This document shows, piece by piece, positions 56,976-64,000 of a stretch of 64,000 bases of DNA. The stretch is from the NCBI GenBank assembly GCA_039881045.1, contig JAYWVB010000014.1, positions 434,001-498,000 of the forward strand. The letters run 5' to 3'. The position numbers and the translations under genes were made by a program. The DNA is from Chaetomium olivaceum (Eukaryota > Ascomycota > Sordariomycetes > Sordariales > Chaetomiaceae). How positions within the stretch are numbered: the stretch's first letter is position 1; every line of letters starts with the position of its first letter. Below the pieces are notes generated by a model. That model saw nothing but the letters and a program-made list of their open reading frames with translations. It ran no database searches and was not told the origin of the DNA.

Positions 56976-58542
56976 CGGATCGGAGGGAGATATGTGAGGG
57001 CGACACAGGACTATGAAGTGCGGATATTAGGTAGCAATTGAGGCGGCTTCTGTCATGTTATAACAGAGAGTTACATCATCCCGCGGTGCACCAGTGAGTT
57101 TCTGGACCATGATGGATAATGAGCTGAAAACCAAGATAGCTTGGCATCCAACGCAAAGTCTCAAGGGCCCCTCTGTTCTAAAGCTGTCCGGGATTAAAAT
57201 TTAGGAGGGAGGTAATCGTACCATGAAAGGGATGCTTAATTATGATGAACGAGAATCGGCTCCGACTAAGTGTTGACGCGAGGGTAAGCGGCTCGAGTAG
57301 ATAGGTAGGTAACTACCCTACATATTGGAGCAACGGAACAAATCAGGTATTCTTTTATCGTGACCAAGGTAGTCACAGGCAAGAGAAAAACTGTAAGGGG
57401 GTGTCAAACTATATAAATATGAAGTCAAATCAAAGAACGTTCGTCGGTTTCCACACCTTAGTCATCTTTATAGTTTCAATCGTAGACTGGCACATTCCGT
57501 ATATGACGTTGCGATTCACTCAGACAAACTCATAGTCTAAACCATGCCTAGGGGTCTCCGCTCCAAGCCCGTAGTTGTTAGTTTGTTACCAAGCTTCTTT
57601 TTTCGCTGGCAAATTTTTGAGTCGCATCGAGGGATATCTCTTAACGGATTTGCCTGTGCAGTAGCCAGAAGGAGCAGACTAGCCGTCTTACTTGAAGACC
57701 AGGTCGAGAAAGGAGTCAAACAACAAGAAGAAATCGAAACACACTCAACTTCAAAGGCGCCCCCAGCCAGGTATAGCCGCGTGGGGCGGCAAATGGCGCT
57801 TGTCCGCCTCGAAGCGTAACGGAAGTGCTTCCTCCGGGGTTTAAACCCTGCGCTAACTAACGCGGCAGGGTAAATCCAATGTGGGGTGCGAGCAACAAAC
57901 GGGGGGACGTCGACCGATGTGTACATACTTGTACTATAGTTCATACATCTCCCAATTGACGAGGTTCCCAAGATCCGTCTGTTAATGGGCGTTGAATTGA
58001 ATTTGGATAGCAGCCGAATTGGCAAAGCCTCAACAGCAAACGTATTTTAGGATGCAACGAAGGACATGGCATTGTGTGAATTGCAGCAAATACCTAAGGT
58101 ATCCAAATCAGGTTACACATCAGGTTATGTAAGGTAGGTACCTTACTTGTAACTACAGGGATTCACACAAGGTTGCGGCAACTGTGGGGGTCCTCTGGGC
58201 TCCTGCATTGGAGATGCCATTCGTTGCCGCGGGGCAGCTGGCCCCGCGGGTGCACATCCGGCAACTGGAACTCCAGCTCGCAGCAGCAGGGTGACTTACA
58301 CGGACGAAAACACGACATATAAAACTGACCTGGCTCGGGCTGATGTTGTCTGTGTTTTTCTTCCTCCCATCCTCAACCAATGCCAATGCTGCCTCTACCC
58401 TCGTGTTATACGGCGGTATTTGTTCCTTCCTCGGCCGGCTCAAACAACAACCATTGCCCTTCCTGCCGACTACAGGTAGCACCCCGCTGTCTGCCCCGCC
58501 CTTCTTGCTTTCTTCTTTCCTAGGTACAGTACCTCCGCCGCC
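56976..58542. other. AT-rich intergenic region with TAGGTA palindromes
   Basis: A 1.6-kb gap between the NLR and beta-mannosidase genes. AAATACCTAAGGTATCC (58088-58104) and AAGGTAGGTACCTTAC (58131-58146) are palindrome-like copies of the TACCTA/TAGGTA motif found across the window. Two overlapping opposite frames at 57537-58025 are uncalled. Confidence 0.45.
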
Positions 58543-61159
58543 ATGACACCCCGCGCGGTGATCCCCCTCGACAAGAACTGGGAGTTTCGGCAGGCCGACA
58601 AGGACGACTCCAAGTTTCTGGCTGTCAGCCAATTCCCGACCAATGTCCACCTCGACCTGCAACACCACGGCCTGATTCCGGACCCCTTCATCGGTAAAAA
58701 TGAGCTCGCCGTACAGTGGGTGGGTGAGGCCCAATGGACCTACCGAACCACCTTCACGGCTCAGGCGGTCCCCGAGGGTGCCCAGGCTGTCATTGCGTTC
58801 GACGGCTTAGACACGTTCGCGACGGTTGTGCTCAATGGCACCACCATCCTCGAGGTTGACAACATGTTTCTTCCCGAGCGGGTTAATGTGACCTCGGTGC
58901 TGAAGGAGGAGAACGAACTTATCATCACCTTCGACAGCGCCTACCTACGGGGGTGCAAGCTAGTCGAGGAGCATCCGAACCATAAATGGGGCTGCTGGAA
59001 CGGCGATGTCTCGCGACTAGGCGTACGAAAGGCGCAGTACCACTGGGTGAGCAGGCTATCCTTTTATTGACTGTGGTGCACAATGCACAATACTGACTGT
59101 CCAGGGCTGGGACTGGGGCCCGACTCTCATGACATGTGGCCCGTGGCGCCCCGTGAACCTGGAAATCTACGAGTCGCGTCTAGCAGACCTCTATACCGAC
59201 ACGGTCGTCGACAAGTCACTCAGCCGGGCCACCGTTAAGTTGACAGCCGCAGTTGAGGGAAAGGCCGAAAAGGTCCGGTTTGACATCTCGCTAGACGGCG
59301 AGCAGGTCGCGACCGAGACCGCTGATGTCAGCTCTGCCGACACGGTCACTGTGTCCTTCCTCATTGACAGCCCGGCCTTGTGGTACCCCATCCGCTATGG
59401 TAAGCAGCCGCTTTACGACATTAAGGCGACGCTGCTAGCCAGCGATGAGGAGGTCGACTCTCTCTCTAAACGCATCGGTCTCCGCCGGGCTGAGTTGATC
59501 CAACGCCCTCTTGAGGAGCAGCCGGGGACGAGCTTCTTCTTCGAGGTCAACAACATCCCCGTCTACTGCGGCGGTAGCGACTGGATCCCCGCCGACAACT
59601 TCATCCCGCGCATCAGCCGCCAGAAGTATTTTGACTGGATCAAGCTGGTTGCGGAGGGCAACCAGTTCATGATCCGCATCTGGGGTGGTGGTATCTACGA
59701 GGAGCAGGCCTTCTACGACGCTTGTGATGAGCTCGGAATCCTCGTGTGGCAGGACTTCATGTTTGGCTGCGGTAACTACCCCGCGTGGCCGTCGTTACTC
59801 GAGTCCATCAATCGCGAGGCGCGCGAAAACGTCAAACTGCTACGTCACCACCCTTCCATCGTTATCTGGGCAGGTAACAACGAGGACTACCAGTACCAGG
59901 AGTCCGAGGGCCTCACGTACGACTACGCGAACAAGGATGCCGAGAGCTGGCTCAAGACCGACTTCCCCGCCCGCTACATCTACGAGAAAATATTGGCCGA
60001 GGCGTGCGCAGACCTGATCCCCAACACCTTCTACCACCCCGGCTCTCCCTGGGGCGCAGGGCTCAACACGCGCGACGCCACGGTCGGCGATATCCACCAA
60101 TGGAACGTGTGGCACGGCACGCAGGAGAAGTGGCAGAACTTCGACAAGCTCGTCGGCCGGTTCGTGTCCGAGTTCGGCATGGAGGCCTTCCCGTCGGTCA
60201 AGACAATTGACGCATACCTACCCCTAGGCAAGGACGACCCGGACCGCTACCCGCAGTCGTCGACCGTCGACTTCCACAACAAGGCCGAGGGCCACGAGCG
60301 CCGCATTGCGCTCTACCTCGTCGAGAACCTGCGCTACGCCCCCGATCCCTTGGAGCAGTTCGTCTACAGCACGCAGCTGATGCAGGCCGAGTGTCTTGCC
60401 TCGGCCTACCGTCTCTGGAAGCGGGAGTGGCGTGGCCCGGGCCGCGAGTACTGCGGCGGCGCGCTTGTCTGGCAGACCAACGACTGCTGGCCCGTCACCA
60501 GCTGGAGTATTGCGGACTACTACCTGCGCCCGAAGCTGGCGTATTTCACAGTCAAGCGCGAGATGGCGCCCCTCAGCATCGGCATCACCCGCCGCACGCA
60601 CTCGCACCCGCGGGACAGGCATACGCGGGTCAATATCGACGTTACGACCAAAATTGAGGTGTGGGGGAGCAACCTCTCGCTCGAAGACCTGACGGTCGAC
60701 TGTGTGCTGAAGGCGTGGGATGTGGTGAGCGGCGAGGAAACATTCGCCGAGACCGTAGCGCCGGCGAAGCTGCTCCCGGAGAACAGGTCGACCGAGATCG
60801 TCGCGCTGGATGTGCCGGTCCGGGAGAAGAACGTAGATGAGGAGGCCCGCATCGTGGTGGCGGCGTACCTGGTCAAGGACGGCAAGCAAATTGCGCGCTA
60901 CGTCAACTGGCCCGAGCCGCTCAAGTACCTGCACCTGCAGAAGCCCAAGGCTCTCAAGGCGCAGCTCACTGCGGATTTCTCGGCCGTCGAGATCAGCGCC
61001 GAGGTGCCGGTCAAGGGTGTGGCGCTGGAGTGTGAAGATGACGAGGTCAAATTTGATGACAACCTGGTAGATATCGTGCCTGGCGAGGTGGTCAGCATCG
61101 GCGTTAGGGGTGCGAACAAGGACACCAAGATCGAGACGAGGTATATGGGCATGGTTTAG
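58543..61159 (+). CDS. mndB: Beta-mannosidase B (GH2), intracellular
   Basis: Releases beta-mannose from the non-reducing ends of manno-oligosaccharides taken up by the cell. It has 852 residues in two exons (intron 59047-59104), which agrees with the 840-850-residue, signal-less fungal B type. The sugar-binding domain (LDKNWEFRQADKDD, HKWGCWNGDVSRLG) precedes the TIM barrel. The acid/base Glu is in VIWAGNNEDYQY and the nucleophile Glu in RFVSEFGMEAFPS. GCWNGDVSR/GWDWGP and LVWQTNDCWPVTSWS are typical of GH2 mannosidases. The start ATG has a good context (CCGCCATGA). The gene is intact with no frame break over 2.5 kb. It ends 140 bp from the convergent xylitol dehydrogenase gene. Confidence 0.93.
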
Positions 61160-61297
61160 GTGTAGAGGCGAAGAAATATTTTCTTTTCAAGTCATTTTCA
61201 TTAGATTTCCTTTCCCATACAGAGACGCCAATATAGATCACGAACAAAACCGACCCATGCACCGTACGCCATGACACTTATGCAAACCCCCTTCCCC

Positions 61298-62545
61298 TTA
61301 GCAGCAGCCCGTGCTGCCGGCCGCCTGCGCCTCCTTGAGCTTCTTCTCGTCCACGCTGGTGTCGAGAGCACCCTCGACCTTCTCGTTGGGGCCGGCGATC
61401 AGGATCTTGATGACCTGGCCCTCCTTGACCTTCTTGAAGGCCTCCTCGGCGTCCTTGAAGGGCACGACACCGTTGACAAGAGCCTTGACATCCACCCGTC
61501 CGGCAGCGACCAGCTCAATAGCGAGCTTATAATCACCACTGCCATAACGGAACGAGCCACGGGCGGTAACCTCCTTCAGGCAGAGCGCCATGATAGGGAA
61601 GTTAATATCCGCCTTCCCCATACCACCCTGCACATACGTACCACCCATCCGCACCACATGCAGCGACGCCTGGATCGACGGCTCAGCCCCCGACGCATCA
61701 ATCACCACATCCGCGCCCGCCCCAGCTCCGCCGCCGCCACCAAGTTCCGCGCGTTCTCCTCCGCCGACACCCGCTGCGACAGGTAGGTGTGCGTGGCCGC
61801 ATACGACCGCGCAAAGTCCAACTTGTTCTGCACAATATCCACCGCCACCACCTTCGTCGCGCCAAACGCCCTCGCCACCGCACCACACAACAACCCCACG
61901 GGCCCCGCCCCCATCACCACCACGCTCTGACCGGGCTGCACCCGCGCCTGCTTGACGATATGCACCGCCACCGCGAGCGGCTCGATCAGCGCGCCTTCCT
62001 GCAGCGACACATTCTCCGGGAGCTTGTAGCAGAAGTCGGAGGGCGCGGCCCAGAAGCCGGTCAGGGTGCCGTGGTAGGGCGGGGTGGCGGCGAAGACCAT
62101 GTCCGGGCAGAGGTTGTAGTGGCCGCCGAGGCAAGGGCCGCAGCGGCGGCAGGGGTAGCCCGGTTCGAGGGCGACGCGGTCGCCCTTGCGGAGCGAGGTG
62201 ACGGCGGATCCGACCTCGACGACGGTGCCCGCGGATTCGTGGCCCAGCACCATCGGGTCCTTGACCACGAAGTGGCCGATGGCGCCGTGCTGCCAGTAGT
62301 GCACGTCGGAACCGCAGATGCCGGTGTAGTTGATGGCGACCAGGACGTCGTGGGCGTGTTGGAGGGTGGGGAGGGGCCGCTCCGCGAAGGAGACGTCGTT
62401 GGGTTTGTTGAGGATGAAGGAGAGGTTCTGTGGTCAGGGGGCGTGGTTTGTTAGTGGATGGTCATGGATGAGGGGAAGAGGATTAGGTTAAGATAGAGAT
62501 GGGATAGAGATAGATAGGGATAGCATAGCAACTTACGGAAGCCAT
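61298..62545 (-). CDS. xdh1: Xylitol dehydrogenase (D-xylulose reductase), one-base frameshift
   Basis: A zinc-dependent medium-chain dehydrogenase that oxidises xylitol to D-xylulose in the fungal pentose pathway. It has 379 residues in two exons. Exon 1 is just ATG GCT TCC, and the intron is 62428-62536. The catalytic zinc site is in GICGSDVHYW and VLGHESAGT. The structural zinc Cys cluster is PCRRCGPCLGGHYNLC. The coenzyme loop is GAGPVGLLCGAVARAFG. The frame breaks at a C4 run on the plus strand (61720-61723): AAELG must continue into AGADVVIDASGAEPS, which needs one more base and then gives 380 codons. L-arabinitol 4-dehydrogenase is the nearest alternative, but NLSFIL...GAIGHFVV fits XDH better. 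Confidence 0.87.
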
Positions 62546-63887
62546 TGTGACGGTGTTGTGAGGGTGGTGAGTCCGAATTGGAGGTTGTATGACTTCACAA
62601 TGGTTCGGGGAAGGGTTCGGCGGAGTTGGAGATGATGGGAGAGGAAGCTCGAGGAGGAGAACTCAACAGGAGGACAGGCTTAAATACGGTTTGCACACAC
62701 ACACACACGAGACAAGCACCGTTTCTCGGAGATCTCTTACCCAGGTTCCTAGGTTCCTAGGTTCCTCCTGCTGGCTTTGCCCAGAACGAACTCAGGCACA
62801 ACGAAAAGTGTGGTGCCCCCCTCCTTGTCTCACTTGTCCAACCGCATCAACGACCGACAGGCTTGGGTGGGTGAGTGGTGCGGGGAGCTTCGATACGGCC
62901 ATCCCCCATTCCCCCACCACGGCTCTCCACCGCAGAGAGCAATCGAGCCTGGTTGTATCCGATTACGCCATGGTTTTGGTGGTGAGCCCGCTCATACCCG
63001 CCAGCCGCCAGCTCCCGAGACGCTTGTTGCAGCTGCCATTGTGCCATTGCAGCAAGCTCCCGCGAAAACCCCACGAACGTTTGGCGGGCGATTTATCCTG
63101 CGATTTTACCCGCGCCAATCAGCGGCGGAGCGCATTGGCGGCCGGGATCCGCTCGGTGGCTGTCAGGACGAAGGTTGCCAGGCCAGACCTGTCAGCTGAG
63201 AATCAGAGACTTCTTTATCCATGATCTATCCATGATCTAGAAGGTGGTTAATGTCGGTGAGAAGGGGGCGATGGGGGCGATGGAGCTGCATCAAAAGCTA
63301 ATTTGCCGCGGAATCCGCTGCGTTGGCTCGGGAATCCCGAGCGACTGGGTAACTAGAGTGTCGAGAAGCAGAATGAAGACATTGTGGGCTGATTCAGAGC
63401 ACGGTGCCTGGTAACCGTCGCAGTATCGCAGTATCGCAGTATCGTAGTCACGACACGGCCGGCAGAGCTCTAGAAGCCGAGCGGGACTGCTGCATGAGAT
63501 GCAGATTGGGCTCTATTTATCGCTATTTATCGCCTGGCGCGTGATCCGACAGCTCGTGGGGAGGTAGCATTGCAGACGGGCGAGGCCAGACCCGCGCCGG
63601 TCGCGGCAGTCCGCCGAGTTCGCAGGGCTCGATTGATCGAGGTTTTGCGGATTGGAGTTGTGACTGCGTGACGGGAGAATTGATCCCGAACTGTGTAGGT
63701 GGTTGCTATGCGATCTCAAGCATAGGCAGTTACTCCGAGTCTAGTCTCAAGGGGTTCCTCGGCAGAGGAGTTGACAGCTGCACAGTACTTGTAAAATGCC
63801 CCTCATCAAAACAAATCACCCCGCACCAGCAAAAAGAGAAAAGATATTCGACAACTCTCCCACACTCCAGCTCAGAGATGCAAAAGA
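62546..63887. other. Intergenic region with short tandem repeats
   Basis: Holds the xylitol dehydrogenase promoter. It has (CA)n at 62696-62711, three tandem copies of CCTAGGTT at 62746-62765, and a GCAGTATC tandem (three copies and a variant) at 63420-63446. The long plus-strand frames here show no motif and are taken as chance. Confidence 0.5.
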
Positions 63888-63997
63888 TGACAAGGGTGAG
63901 ATTCGAACTCACGCCCCATTACTGAGACCAGGAATGCTCAATGAGCCAATTCAGGTGGGCCTGAACCTGGCGCCTTAGACCGCTCGGCCACCTTGCC
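63888..63997 (-). tRNA. tRNA-Leu (anticodon CAG) with a 26-nt intron
   Basis: Read on the minus strand, the gene runs from GGCAAGGTGGCCGAG (acceptor and D arm) to CCTTGTCA (acceptor 3' strand and discriminator A). The acceptor stem pairs with one G-U. The anticodon stem is CCAGG/CCTGG with loop TTCAGG plus T, which puts CAG at 63963-63961. The intron (63959-63934) follows position 37, the standard place. A long variable arm (GGTCTCAGTAATGGGGC) marks a class II tRNA, and GAGTTCGAATCTC is the T arm. A TTTT terminator follows immediately (CATCTTTTGC). Intron-bearing leucine tRNAs are common in fungi. Confidence 0.9.
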
Positions 63998-64000
63998 GTT

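Noticed and set aside
62589..63224. A 211-codon plus-strand frame upstream of xylitol dehydrogenase
   Set aside because: It starts inside the presumed promoter, crosses CA and CCTAGGTT tandem repeats and shows no domain.
1..64000. CRISPR arrays, operons, ribosome-binding sites and riboswitches
   Set aside because: The window is eukaryotic (spliceosomal introns in most genes); no regularly spaced repeats of CRISPR type were seen.

Overview
The window is a stretch of a filamentous ascomycete genome (Pezizomycotina, probably Sordariomycetes; Chaetomiaceae-like by gene content, which is inference). The signs are many short spliceosomal introns (about 45-120 bp, GT...AG with CTAAC/CTGAC branch sites), widely spaced genes on both strands, a fungal plant-biomass enzyme set (GH11 xylanase, GH2 beta-mannosidase, xylitol dehydrogenase), an NLR of PNP-NACHT-ankyrin type, a Tad-like LINE fragment, a solo LTR, and frequent TACCTA/TAGGTA motifs between genes.

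Layout. 1-3.3 kb: 5' part of a tmpB-like adenylation/ferric-reductase-like fusion gene. 4.5-9.2 kb: enoyl-CoA hydratase, AIG2-like protein and a broken amidase. 10-16.3 kb: a coiled-coil protein, a LINE 3' fragment, a small conserved-looking protein and tyrosinase 1. 17.6-18.4 kb: GH11 xylanase. 21-22.5 kb: a broken PD-(D/E)XK (Uma2-like) gene. 23.5-25.3 kb: a C2H2 zinc-finger/DEDDh exonuclease gene whose frame changes at a hexamer repeat. 25.6-33.3 kb: two copies of a divergent pair, an SRPK-like kinase next to a small His/Thr-motif protein, with one kinase decayed. 34.7-42.9 kb: kelch membrane protein, DUF1749 hydrolase, 2-hydroxyacid dehydrogenase and an Arg/Ser-rich putative dsRNA-binding protein. 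43.2-49.6 kb: an SDR, a secreted intradiol dioxygenase and tyrosinase 2, which together suggest phenolic-compound metabolism. 50.8-52 kb: Rab GTPase. 52.9-57 kb: NLR split by a solo LTR. 58.5-62.5 kb: beta-mannosidase B and xylitol dehydrogenase, convergent. 63.9-64 kb: tRNA-Leu(CAG) with an intron.

Two themes cut across the window. First, short duplicated gene 5' ends lie a few kb from their intact parents: the hydrolase copy at 33.7 kb and the SDR copy at 50.1 kb. Second, several otherwise well-conserved genes carry single-base indels in or next to short homopolymers (ECH, tyrosinase 1, SDR, Rab, XDH). In housekeeping-type genes this looks more like sequence error than decay. The amidase and Uma2-like genes instead carry in-frame TAG codons, and the NLR a transposon remnant, which are genuine signs of gene death. 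Coordinates of introns were read by eye and checked by codon phase.
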